DNA of 53,424 bases. It comes from a virus. The notes below the pieces were generated by a model. That model was not told the origin of the DNA. It searched no databases and worked only from the letters and a program-made list of their open reading frames with translations. The translations under genes and the position numbers were made by a program. Numbering within the stretch: position 1 is the first letter of the stretch; the number at the start of each line of letters is the position of its first letter. Location of the stretch: positions 1 through 53,424 of IMG/VR virus record IMGVR_UViG_3300006945_000001; one strand, 5' to 3'. Shown here piece after piece: positions 33,778-41,152 of this stretch.

Positions 33778-34450
33778 CGTGTTCCTCCAGGTAGAGTTCG
33801 CAGATGTGGAACAGCGCGTCGCCGCGCCGCTCGAACCGTTCCCGCTGTTTCGCCAGCTGAATGGCCGCGTTCACCACGTTGCGCTGCTCGAACGACAGCA
33901 CCTCGCTGAACGTCACCAGCGGGTTCCCATCGCCCTGGCTTCCATCAGCCGGCGCGCCGTCAGCCTGGCCGGCTTCAAGAGGCTCATCGTCCTCGCCAGC
34001 CTCAGCGCCCGCGATCTTTTCAAGCGCCGATTCGTCCAGATCGTCGGCGATGCGCTTCAGGTCGTCCTCGGTGAAGCCCGCCTGCCCGATCAGCTGCACG
34101 TCCAGGCCGCGCAGCTCCTCGATCTCCTGAGCCAGCAGGCCGATGTCCCAATCGCTGTCGCGGTTTGTGCGGTTGTCGGCCAGGCGCAGCGCCTTCACTT
34201 TCTCCGGCGAAAGGTTCCCCGCGACCACGACAGGCACCTGCTTTGCTTCCAGCAGCTTCGCCGCCTCCAGCCGCCCGTGGCCGATGATGACCACGAACTC
34301 TCGGTCCACCACGATGGGCTGCTGCCAGCCGAACGCCGCGATGGAGTCCGCGATCTTGCGAATCGAGTCTTCGCTGCGCCTGCGCGGGTTGGGCCAGTAG
34401 GGCTTCAGTTTCTCGATTCCGACCCACTGCACCTTCACCGGACACCCCAT
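33764..34450 (-). CDS. ParB-like nuclease-domain protein (phage type)
   Basis: A 228-residue protein. N-terminal ParB/sulfiredoxin-like fold is clear: LKPYWPNPRRRSEDSIRKIADSIAAFGWQQPIVV (in parts), then IIGHGRLEAAKLLE and ALRLADNRTNRDSDWD. In many phages this domain is fused to a DNA methylase; here it is alone and ends with an acidic linker (AGEDDEPLEAGQADG) plus a C-terminal helix region. Start could be ATG 34450 or the GTG four codons later, which has a GGGGT site. First gene of the packaging-side operon. Confidence 0.85.
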   Translation of the reverse strand: MGCPVKVQWVGIEKLKPYWPNPRRRSEDSIRKIADSIAAFGWQQPIVVDREFVVIIGHGRLEAAKLLEAKQVPVVVAGNLSPEKVKALRLADNRTNRDSDWDIGLLAQEIEELRGLDVQLIGQAGFTEDDLKRIADDLDESALEKIAGAEAGEDDEPLEAGQADGAPADGSQGDGNPLVTFSEVLSFEQRNVVNAAIQLAKQRERFERRGDALFHICELYLEEHDEKF

Positions 34451-34795
34451 TTCGCTTTCTGGCGGGGTCTCCGCGCAGGCCGAAAGTGCTCAAAACTCGC
34501 ATCAGGACTGGTCAAAATGCCCATTTCGCTGCTCGCTCCAAGCGAAACGAAATGACAAATTTTTCCGGCTTACACTGGCGTGAGGCCGCGCCCGCCGTCA
34601 CCCGCGAAGTCAGGGGTGCTGAAAGGACCCGCTGCCCTTCACGCTTGAGCATTCTTTGCCTTTCAAAGCGCCAGCGAAGGAGAGAAGGTAATCCTCTAGG
34701 TGTACCTAATGCAATTGTCTTGCTAAAGTGAACATCTTTCAGTGCCTTCGCATCAGGGGTTAAGGCATACTTCTGGGTGCACAAGGAGAGACGCG
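34451..34795. other. Intergenic region at the core/cargo boundary
   Basis: These 345 bases separate the divergent ParB gene (minus) and the first island gene (plus). They contain the motif pair AGGTGTAC and CAATTGTCTTG (34698-34722), a weak CATACT -10-like box at 34766-34771, and an AAGGAG site for the gene at 34796. No RNA gene or open reading frame with protein-like character is seen. Confidence 0.5.
34698..34722 (+). promoter_or_regulatory. Shared motif upstream of cargo gene 34796
   Basis: AGGTGTAC (34698-34705) and CAATTGTCTTG (34712-34722), the same two elements as at 27695-27715 but four bases further apart. Both copies lie directly upstream of plus-strand cargo genes. Confidence 0.4.
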
Positions 34796-35773
34796 ATGAG
34801 TGCTCAAGCTATCCAAGCCGTAGGCGAGTGGCTCGCAAAGGCAGAAAACGCCGATGCTCAATGGCTATTGGGAGATGCTCTCCGTATCCGTATGCAGTAC
34901 GTAAACTATTTGGAAAATCCAGCAATCCAGGTGATAGCCAGAGGGAGAGGTGGCCCGCTGGCATCGGTCATAAAAGCAGTTCGAGGCCTGGCCAAAAACC
35001 CGGATGACTTGCGCGGAAAGCTGACTCAAGAACTCAATCCCGAAGCCGCCGACTTCGATAACAGAATAGAGGATTTTTTGGCAGAGCTTGTATCGGTCAT
35101 CTACCTAGCGAAGTGTGGGTTTAAGGAGTTCGAGTTCCTATTGGCCCGCGATTCAGCCATGCCAGACCTGCGGGCAATCGACAAGGATAACGTCGCGTAC
35201 TTTGTGGAGGTCAAGAATCTGCGCGAACCCAACTCACCGACCACGGCAGCTTTCAGCATATGGCATCGCAAACAAATCGAGGAGCCTGAAAGGTTCCGCT
35301 TCACTGCGTCAATAGACTTTCGCTCACAGATCGAACCTGACCTTGACCAGGAACAGGTCAAGGCCGTGAAGGAACTCGTGGATTCACTACCAGATAGGAA
35401 GCGGCCTTCCGAATTCAAAGTGACTATCCCCGGCGGGCTGGAGATCCAGATTAAGGTCGAAGATGGGGAACCCGTGATGCTCTCCTATGGGACGGGAGGG
35501 GCTTTGGATGATGTCAGGGAAAAAAGGGCCAAAACGTTCTTAGTTAAGGTGCTCGACCAAACCTCAAAGGGTCTGCGCCAGCTTTATGCTTCTCACCTAG
35601 ACGGTGACGCAAGACGGCTGCTTCTATTGCGATGGAGAGTGCCGAGTGATACTTGGCTGGTTGCCGACGAGATGCGCAACGCAGTCCGAGAATCGCTGAA
35701 GAACTTCCTTGCGCCTTACTTTGCAAACCTCGACGTACACATTCTAAACAATACCGACCAGCTGGAGACTTGA
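34796..35773 (+). CDS. PD-(D/E)XK-like nuclease or restriction-type protein
   Basis: A 325-residue protein. The ATG at 34796 has AAGGAG upstream. The nuclease core is visible as SAMPDLRAID, then VAYFVEVKNLRE: D124, E138 and K140 give the D-x(n)-E-x-K triad. A helical N-terminal domain (about 1-95) precedes it and a mixed domain follows (RFTASIDFRSQIEPDLDQEQV, RAKTFLVKVLDQTSKGLRQL). No family name can be given. As the first gene of the cargo island it stands alone, convergent with the CDGSH gene. Confidence 0.72.
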   Translation: MSAQAIQAVGEWLAKAENADAQWLLGDALRIRMQYVNYLENPAIQVIARGRGGPLASVIKAVRGLAKNPDDLRGKLTQELNPEAADFDNRIEDFLAELVSVIYLAKCGFKEFEFLLARDSAMPDLRAIDKDNVAYFVEVKNLREPNSPTTAAFSIWHRKQIEEPERFRFTASIDFRSQIEPDLDQEQVKAVKELVDSLPDRKRPSEFKVTIPGGLEIQIKVEDGEPVMLSYGTGGALDDVREKRAKTFLVKVLDQTSKGLRQLYASHLDGDARRLLLLRWRVPSDTWLVADEMRNAVRESLKNFLAPYFANLDVHILNNTDQLET

Positions 35774-35812
35774 TCTTCCCCAGAATCGGAAGACTTCGGG
35801 CGTGGACACCGG

Positions 35813-35831
35813 TCAGGGAGTTTCTCCCTGA
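35813..35831. terminator. Perfect hairpin at convergent gene ends
   Basis: TCAGGGAG-TTT-CTCCCTGA, 8-base arms with a 3-base loop. It includes the CDGSH stop codon. No T-run follows, so a terminator is possible but not certain. A weaker TCTTCC...GGAAGA pair at 35774-35793 lies just before it. Confidence 0.4.
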
Positions 35832-36067
35832 GGTCCAGGTGCAGATTCCGATCTAGGTGCTACGTCATCGGCCTGGAAGCCGATCTTGCCGTGGGTGCCA
35901 TCGCAAAAAGGCTTGTTTGCACTGTGCCCACAACGGCACAGCGAGAACGCCGTCTTGCCTTGCAAATCGAACGCTTTGCCGTCCGCGTCCACCACTTTGA
36001 TGTCGACCCCGTCCGTCGCTTCCACGCGATACGGCCCATTCTTCTTCGCGGTTATCGTAACTGGCAT
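35813..36067 (-). CDS. CDGSH-type iron-sulfur domain protein
   Basis: An 84-residue protein. The CDGSH signature CRCGHSANKPFCDGTH (about residues 44-59) gives three cysteines and one histidine for a labile 2Fe-2S cluster, followed by GFQADD. The ATG at 36067 follows AGGAGG. N-terminal beta strand region PVTITAKKNGPYRV is the usual lead-in. A tail of 18 residues rich in S, P and E follows. Such proteins act in redox or iron handling; a role in the phage is unknown. It sits between the nuclease-like gene and the TIR operon and is divergent from the latter. Confidence 0.9.
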   Translation of the reverse strand: MPVTITAKKNGPYRVEATDGVDIKVVDADGKAFDLQGKTAFSLCRCGHSANKPFCDGTHGKIGFQADDVAPRSESAPGPQGETP

Positions 36068-36196
36068 CAAGCTTCCTCCTAACCTTCCTGAGTGCTTCGT
36101 TAGGATAGCGCACAGTTCGCCCAGCAGTCACTGAGCATCGGTTCCCAGCCAGAATTGGTGTGTTAGAGTGTGGCCAAATTTGGCAGAGAGGGTCTT

Positions 36197-36871
36197 ATGG
36201 ATAAGGGACAGCTACTCGATTTGATCGTTGGTCAGGAGCGGGAAGCGATTATCCGAACGCTGGCCATGATGGCCTACAACCCCGCGATTGGGCGGGTGCT
36301 GGAAAGAGGGGGAGTGGAGAGATTCTCTGACCTGATGATGGAGACGATCCCAAAGTTCTACGGTTTGGTGACGCCCGACCACTTTGAGCGAATCCACGCT
36401 GAAGCCTGCGAGCGACTTCTGTCTTCCTTCAAGACGGCTAGGAACGAAACCCTGTCTTACGGGCAAGCCCAAAAGCCTCTGAACGTCTTTCTTAAAGTGT
36501 ACGTGGATTGGGCAAAGCGGCCTGAGCCGCCACTGGCCGAAAAGCTAATACCGCTGCTCCACTGTCCGCTCGATAGTCTGCTGATGGAGTTTATCAAGCG
36601 GGAGTTCCCAGAGGAGTACGAGAGATTCATCGGCGGACTTCGCCGACGCCAGATTGAGCACATCGCTGGGCGATTGGGACAATCGCCGAAGACCATTGCT
36701 CGCGCAATGGGCGATGAGTTCTCACTGACGGCCATAAACAAAGAGCTTTATCTCGCATGGCAGGAGCTTCTGCGGTCGCTCTATCCGGTCAAGCCCGTTA
36801 TGCTTGACATCATCTGGGTCCACGAACGAAGGCGGCTACGGGAATCCGCAAGCTCAGGCCAAGCTGGATGA
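36197..36871 (+). CDS. Unknown helical protein preceding the TIR-SLATT-TIR genes
   Basis: A 224-residue protein I cannot assign. The ATG at 36197 has AGAGGG upstream; an in-frame GTG at 36170 is possible. Notable block: SYGQAQKPLNVFLKVYVDWA, then LLHCPLDSLLMEF. From memory a GQAQKxxN-type helix followed by an H-x-P-x-D motif recurs in uncharacterised bacterial proteins near defence genes, but I cannot confirm a family. It lies 40 bases before the first TIR gene, though a TATAAT box between them suggests the TIR genes can be expressed separately. Confidence 0.6.
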   Translation: MDKGQLLDLIVGQEREAIIRTLAMMAYNPAIGRVLERGGVERFSDLMMETIPKFYGLVTPDHFERIHAEACERLLSSFKTARNETLSYGQAQKPLNVFLKVYVDWAKRPEPPLAEKLIPLLHCPLDSLLMEFIKREFPEEYERFIGGLRRRQIEHIAGRLGQSPKTIARAMGDEFSLTAINKELYLAWQELLRSLYPVKPVMLDIIWVHERRRLRESASSGQAG

Positions 36872-36873
36872 CT

Positions 36874-36879
36874 TATAAT
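36874..36879 (+). promoter_or_regulatory. Consensus -10 box before the TIR-SLATT-TIR operon
   Basis: TATAAT begins three bases after the preceding stop codon and lies 32 bases before the ATG at 36912. No strong -35 is visible 17 bases upstream (AGCTCA). It would give the TIR operon a transcript separate from the upstream gene. Confidence 0.45.
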
Positions 36880-36911
36880 CCCGAATCGCTGAGCGGATTG
36901 AAGGAGACGGC

Positions 36912-37313
36912 ATGGCTGGAAAGAAGCGCGTATTTCTCAGCTTCCTAGCGGAAGACAGACAACGAGTTGAGGGCCTTCGGCTGCTCGCTGCGAATCCCGA
37001 CTACGACTTGGAGTTTTACGATGAGTCAGTAAGAGCCGCAATTGACAGCCGAGATGCCGAGTACATCAAACGGCAGATTCGCGAAAAGATCAACCGCACC
37101 AGCGTGACCGTGTGCTTGATAAGCGAAAACACTCATACAAGCAAATGGGTTGATTGGGAACTCGAAGAGAGCAACCGCAAGGGGAACGTTATCATCGCAA
37201 TGGCACTCAAGGGTGTCGAACGAGCTGTGCTGCCGAAGCTGATCAAAGAGAAGAATCTGGCATTCCACGCCTGGGACCCCGCGCAACTCAGCAAGCTCAT
37301 CGCCGAGGCCTAG
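36912..37313 (+). CDS. TIR-like protein (ThsB/DUF1863 type), copy 1
   Basis: A 133-residue single-domain protein. The opening KKRVFLSFLAEDRQRVEGLRLL and the block YIKRQIREKINRTSVTVCLIS are typical of the MTH538/DUF1863 TIR-like family, which includes Thoeris ThsB. The WVDWE segment gives the W-x3-E motif whose glutamate is catalytic in NAD-consuming TIRs. The start is supported by AAGGAG. The stop is one base before the SLATT gene start. In Thoeris a ThsB senses phage and makes a cyclic ADP-ribose-like signal; here the partner to receive it is likely the SLATT protein. Confidence 0.88.
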   Translation: MAGKKRVFLSFLAEDRQRVEGLRLLAANPDYDLEFYDESVRAAIDSRDAEYIKRQIREKINRTSVTVCLISENTHTSKWVDWELEESNRKGNVIIAMALKGVERAVLPKLIKEKNLAFHAWDPAQLSKLIAEA

Positions 37314-37314
37314 C

Positions 37315-37758
37315 ATGTCAACGCCCAACGCCACTATGCAGCGACTCGACGACCAAATCGAGTGGTATGACAAGAGAAGCATGTCCAATCAACGGGCTTT
37401 CAAATGGCTCAAGGGCATTGAGATCGTGGGTGCTGCTCTTGTTCCGTTCGCCGCAGGTGCGAGCGCACCGGCGGTAATCACCGGCGCGCTCGGAGTGCTA
37501 GTCGTCGTTCTAGAGGGAGTGCAACAGCTGAACCAATACCACCACAACTGGATCATCTACCGCTCTACGTGTGAGAACTTGAAGCACGAGAAGTTCCTGT
37601 ATCTTGCCAAGGCAGGGCCATACGCCGCAGTCAATGATCCACAAGCACTTCTTGCGGAAAGAATCGAGTCACTAATATCCCAAGAGCACGCTAAGTGGAT
37701 CGCAGGACGAGAGCAAGTGGCGAAGTCCACGGGGCCAGCTCATCAGGCTGGAGGATAA
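37315..37758 (+). CDS. SLATT/DUF4231 two-TM membrane protein (candidate effector)
   Basis: A 147-residue protein with the DUF4231/SLATT pattern: RLDDQIEWYDKRSMSNQRAF at the start, two TM helices at about residues 36-68 (VGAALVPFAAGASAPAVITG and ALGVLVVVLEGV), and a C-terminal helical part containing WIIYRSTCENLKHEKFLYLA. SLATT proteins are predicted pore-forming effectors in nucleotide-signalling conflict systems. The gene is nested between two TIR genes with gaps of one and eight bases. No ThsA-like SIR2-SLOG protein is nearby. Confidence 0.85.
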   Translation: MSTPNATMQRLDDQIEWYDKRSMSNQRAFKWLKGIEIVGAALVPFAAGASAPAVITGALGVLVVVLEGVQQLNQYHHNWIIYRSTCENLKHEKFLYLAKAGPYAAVNDPQALLAERIESLISQEHAKWIAGREQVAKSTGPAHQAGG

Positions 37759-37766
37759 CTTAGGCT

Positions 37767-38339
37767 ATGTTTCGAGCGAAACGAGACGACACCCTCGTAG
37801 GAACCATAGAGCGGCAATACGGGATCGACCTGCATGCTCGCAGCGACATGACGCTGGGTACCCTGTTGGATGAAAGGGGCTTTGACTCCCTCACCCAGCT
37901 TCTAGCGGCATACCAAGGCAGGCTGACTTATCATGCAAGGCGGAGACGCCTCTTCATCAGTTTCGACGCGGACGACAAACCACAGGTTCAGGGGTTCCGG
38001 TTGATGGCTTACAATCCCAACGTTGATTTGGACTTCTATGACGGTAGCCTGCAAATGCCCGTGAATAGCGAACGGAGCGGCTACGTCAAACAGGTTCTAC
38101 GTGAAAAGATTAGTCGCTGCTCGGTGGTGGTTTGCTTAATCGGCAACGCAACGGCTTGGAGCGAATGGGTTGATTGGGAACTCAGGACCGGTCGCAATTT
38201 TGGCAAGGGTCTTTGCGGTGTCCGCCTCAAGGGATCGCGAGGCCAAGCCCCATCTGCGCTCGCGGGCGAGCCAGTGGCGGGCTGGGACACTGAACAAATC
38301 GTCCGCGCCATTGAATGCGCAGCTGCTCGAAGAAGCTGA
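37767..38339 (+). CDS. TIR-like protein copy 2 with N-terminal extension
   Basis: A 190-residue protein. Residues 1-60 form an extra domain (TIERQYGIDLHARSDMTLG, then GFDSLTQLLAAYQGR). The TIR domain follows: RRRLFISFDADDKPQVQGFRL, FYDGSLQMPVN, YVKQVLREKISRCSVVVCLIG and WVDWELRT with the W-x3-E motif. It is homologous to the first TIR protein; 20 bases around WVDWEL are identical in both genes (37144-37163 and 38164-38183). GGAGG lies 13-15 bases upstream, inside the SLATT gene end. Confidence 0.86.
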   Translation: MFRAKRDDTLVGTIERQYGIDLHARSDMTLGTLLDERGFDSLTQLLAAYQGRLTYHARRRRLFISFDADDKPQVQGFRLMAYNPNVDLDFYDGSLQMPVNSERSGYVKQVLREKISRCSVVVCLIGNATAWSEWVDWELRTGRNFGKGLCGVRLKGSRGQAPSALAGEPVAGWDTEQIVRAIECAAARRS

Positions 38340-38388
38340 TTGAGTTGTCTTCGGACGGCAGACACGAGAACAGGGGCAAAGTGCTAGT

Positions 38389-39396
38389 ATGAGTCTGATC
38401 TGGACCAAAGGCGGCTCCTACCGTCGTGTTGAGTACGAAGACGAGGCCGATCTAGAAGCGGCCATCGTCGAAGTCCAGGCTGAACTGTTTGGCCCCAATC
38501 GCATATATCTGGATGCAAAGAAGAAGATCGGGGCCAAGGGCGGCCTGCGCAACATTCCGGACGGTTACCTGATTGACTTGAGCGGACGCCAACCGCGCCT
38601 GTACGTTGTCGAGAACGAGCTCGCTTCCCACGATCCGCTCCGCCATATCGCCGTGCAAATACTCCAGTTCTCGCTCTCCTTCGAGGAAGAGCCCAGGGCG
38701 GTGAAGACGGCTCTTTTCAGTGCCCTTCAATCTCAGCCGGACGCAAAGAAGCAATGCGAAGAATACGCGGCGTCACACGGGTTCCGGAACCTCGACCACA
38801 TGCTTGAACACATGGTCTTCGAGGGTCCTTTCGCCGCACTGGTCGTAATTGACGAGCTGCCCGAGAAGCTGGAAAGCGTTCTGGCTGAGCGGTTTCAGTT
38901 TGGTGTGGAAGTCTTAGAATTGGGACGATTCGAGAACGGTCAGGGAGATCGCCTGTACCACTTCGAGCCGTTCCTAGCTGACTTGCGGGAAGATGTGGCA
39001 GCCGCGGAGCAGGTCGCGAAGGCCGGTGTCAGCCGGGTGGACGCATCCGAAGTTGATACCGTCGTCGTCCCGGCCCGAGAAGAAGGCTTTCAAGAGGTTT
39101 TCCTCGGGGAGAACCGCTGGTACGCCATCCGAATCCACGGGACAATGCGCCCGCAGATCAAGCACATCGCTGCCTACCGCGTAGCCCCGGTTTCTGCCAT
39201 TACCCACATTGCGCCCGTCCAGTCCATCGAGCCGTGGAAGGACACGGGCAAGTTTGTGGTGAACTTCGCTGAACCAGCACGCGAGATCGGCCCCATCGAA
39301 CTGGTCAAAGGCGGACGCGGCAAGGCCCTGCAAAGTCTCCGCTACACAACTCGGGCACGCCTAGAGGCCGCAAAGACCCTTGACGACATTTGGTAG
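38389..39396 (+). CDS. PD-(D/E)XK-like protein at the end of the TIR run
   Basis: A 335-residue protein. A nuclease-like core is near the N-terminus: LRNIPDGYLIDL (D58), LYVVENELASHDPLRHIAVQ (E75, E77, H86, Q90). The E-x-E variant of the D...ExK triad lacks the lysine, so activity is uncertain. The C-terminal domain has GENRWYAIRIHGTMRPQIKHIA and VNFAEPAREI, possibly a DNA-reading or regulatory module. It begins 49 bases after the second TIR gene on the same strand and could belong to that operon or stand alone. Confidence 0.65.
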   Translation: MSLIWTKGGSYRRVEYEDEADLEAAIVEVQAELFGPNRIYLDAKKKIGAKGGLRNIPDGYLIDLSGRQPRLYVVENELASHDPLRHIAVQILQFSLSFEEEPRAVKTALFSALQSQPDAKKQCEEYAASHGFRNLDHMLEHMVFEGPFAALVVIDELPEKLESVLAERFQFGVEVLELGRFENGQGDRLYHFEPFLADLREDVAAAEQVAKAGVSRVDASEVDTVVVPAREEGFQEVFLGENRWYAIRIHGTMRPQIKHIAAYRVAPVSAITHIAPVQSIEPWKDTGKFVVNFAEPAREIGPIELVKGGRGKALQSLRYTTRARLEAAKTLDDIW

Positions 39397-39459
39397 CCCC
39401 CTGGTTAGACCTCTGCCTCGCGGATCGCCCTCAGCCCCTCTCCAGTCAGCATCGAACGC

Positions 39460-40704
39460 TCACCTCGGAATGGCCGCCTCGATCTTACTGAGCGTATCTT
39501 GTATGCCCTCTCTCATTTGGTCGGCTACTGAGTCGATCACGGAGAGAATCTCTCTGATCTCAGTCGCCTTCCGCTTGATTTGGGTCAGATGGTTGAGGCT
39601 GTCTCGAAACCGGTCAAGCTGCGCGGACAAAGTTGCGATATCAATCTCTCTCCGCTCCTGAGCAGCAGTTCTAAGCTTAGTATCAACGAGAGCGAAGCGC
39701 AGAGCCGTCCGCAGATGATCAGCTATGCAGGCAACAACGGGCCCACGGTCACAGTCGAGTTCTCTCCATTCTCCGATTTCCTGTGCAAGGCCGTCTTGGG
39801 TCTTACTCACGTAGATGCCATAGTTGCCATTCCATTCAGACAGGGATGCCGACATTTGTTCGTTTATGCGTACTCGTCCCCAGGCGTTTTCACGGTCTCT
39901 TGCTTCCACAACAATCCGCAGCGGACTAGGGCCAAGCCCGGTTTCTCGGAGCGTTAAGACAAAGTCACCTGGCCTGTTTTGAGGTGCCGTGTATTCTAAG
40001 TCCGCCCCGACGGCTACTGACCAATCGCGCAGAAGGGGCAGCAACTCCTCCTCGAATTGGTATCCCTTCTCTGGACTCGCGGCCACCACTTCTTGGACGC
40101 CTCGCTCTCTTTCCAGAGCGAGCGAAAGTGTTGCGATAGCCGTGCTCAAGGGGGCCGTGACGTCCTGGACTGCTTTCTTCACCGCATTCGCTAGTGTGCC
40201 GTCCGTTGTCGCTATGGATGCGATGATACTCTCCACACGCTTTTGGACGGAATCATCGCGAGAAGCGTCCAGAAGATTCTTGAGCTCCTGAAGCGCCTTG
40301 CCTAGAGTGGTCTCCGTCTGACGGGGATCGAGGTGCTTTTCAAACAGCTGCTGAACCTCGGTGAGTTTTCCGCTGATAGCAGTTTGGACTGACTGGACGG
40401 TAGAGCTTACCTGAGCCATGGGGCCATCCGGTGCAGTCAATTTGGATCGCAGTACTTCAGGCAGACCATCAACAGCGCTCCTCGAAGCTTGGATCAACCG
40501 TTCTAGTTCGAGCCGAACAAACTCTAGGCTTTGCCCCACCTCGGCTCTTTGGAGGCAAAACACACCCAGTTCAATTGCTCGAACGGCCGCCTCGGGACGC
40601 CGGTCCTCGGGTTTCTGTTTGAAATACTGAATGACATCGGGGTTGGCGACTGTTAGACCCTCGAACCGAACAGTTGCGTCCTCAAGTATGACTTGGCCGG
40701 GCAT
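39460..40704 (-). CDS. Coiled-coil protein with PD-(D/E)XK-like domain
   Basis: A 414-residue protein. The N-terminal half (about residues 60-205) is helical and coiled-coil. Residues 213-310 carry a nuclease-like pattern: GYQFEEELLPLLRDW (E), RPGDFVLTLRE (D247), IVVEARDRENAWGRV (E267; lysine replaced). This layout resembles RmuC or DUF2130-type proteins. The C-terminal part is again helical. The start at 40704 follows a TAGGAG site. It is transcribed opposite to both neighbouring island operons and faces the 40835 operon across a 130-base divergent intergenic region. Confidence 0.65.
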   Translation of the reverse strand: MPGQVILEDATVRFEGLTVANPDVIQYFKQKPEDRRPEAAVRAIELGVFCLQRAEVGQSLEFVRLELERLIQASRSAVDGLPEVLRSKLTAPDGPMAQVSSTVQSVQTAISGKLTEVQQLFEKHLDPRQTETTLGKALQELKNLLDASRDDSVQKRVESIIASIATTDGTLANAVKKAVQDVTAPLSTAIATLSLALERERGVQEVVAASPEKGYQFEEELLPLLRDWSVAVGADLEYTAPQNRPGDFVLTLRETGLGPSPLRIVVEARDRENAWGRVRINEQMSASLSEWNGNYGIYVSKTQDGLAQEIGEWRELDCDRGPVVACIADHLRTALRFALVDTKLRTAAQERREIDIATLSAQLDRFRDSLNHLTQIKRKATEIREILSVIDSVADQMREGIQDTLSKIEAAIPR

Positions 40705-40819
40705 CGAATCGCTCCTATTCTCCGTCCATCAGGATTGGCCCCGCTTGGCCAATTCTACATGCGCGAGGCGGTTAGCGTGGTAGTAAAGTCCGGGCCCATC
40801 TGTTTCGTGCGGCCCGTGC

Positions 40820-40825
40820 TAAAAT
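40820..40825 (+). promoter_or_regulatory. -10-like box for the 40835 operon, possible leaderless start
   Basis: TAAAAT ends nine bases before the ATG at 40835, and no ribosome site is seen upstream of that ATG. If used, the transcript would start at or a few bases from the start codon, so translation may be leaderless. Confidence 0.35.
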
Positions 40826-40834
40826 CGCCCGGCG

Positions 40835-41152
40835 ATGCAACCCCTTTCCAGCGGCAAACACTGGAGACACCCTGGCGGAAAAATGCGAGAGCTTGGCCCG
40901 AAAAGTTTGGAAGATGCTGAGCTGCTTGCAATCCTGATCTCTACGGGGATGCGAGGACGGTCCGCCGAGTCTATTGCGCGGGATGTGCTCGATCATTTCG
41001 GCTCTCTTGCTGGACTGGCTAATCAGCCCCTTGAACGCCTGCTAGCGTTCAAAGGTCTCGGCGATGTAAAAATTCTGAGAATCGCGGCAGCGTTTGAGAT
41101 CGCGCGCCGCGTAGTTGCGCGGAATGCCCACGAACCAAGGCCAAAGAACTAA
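40835..41152 (+). CDS. RadC N-terminal (HhH) domain protein
   Basis: A 105-residue protein matching the N-terminal domain of RadC: RELGPKSLEDAELLAILISTG, then SAESIARDVLDHFGSLAGL and LLAFKGLGDVKILRIAAAFEIARR, the helix-hairpin-helix region. The MPN/JAB metal-binding C-terminal domain (HNHPSG) is absent, and the frame ends cleanly with a stop. Start may be ATG 40835 or 40883. First gene of the five-gene operon, overlapping the next by 29 bases or more. A DNA-binding or adaptor role is plausible. Confidence 0.85.
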   Translation: MQPLSSGKHWRHPGGKMRELGPKSLEDAELLAILISTGMRGRSAESIARDVLDHFGSLAGLANQPLERLLAFKGLGDVKILRIAAAFEIARRVVARNAHEPRPKN

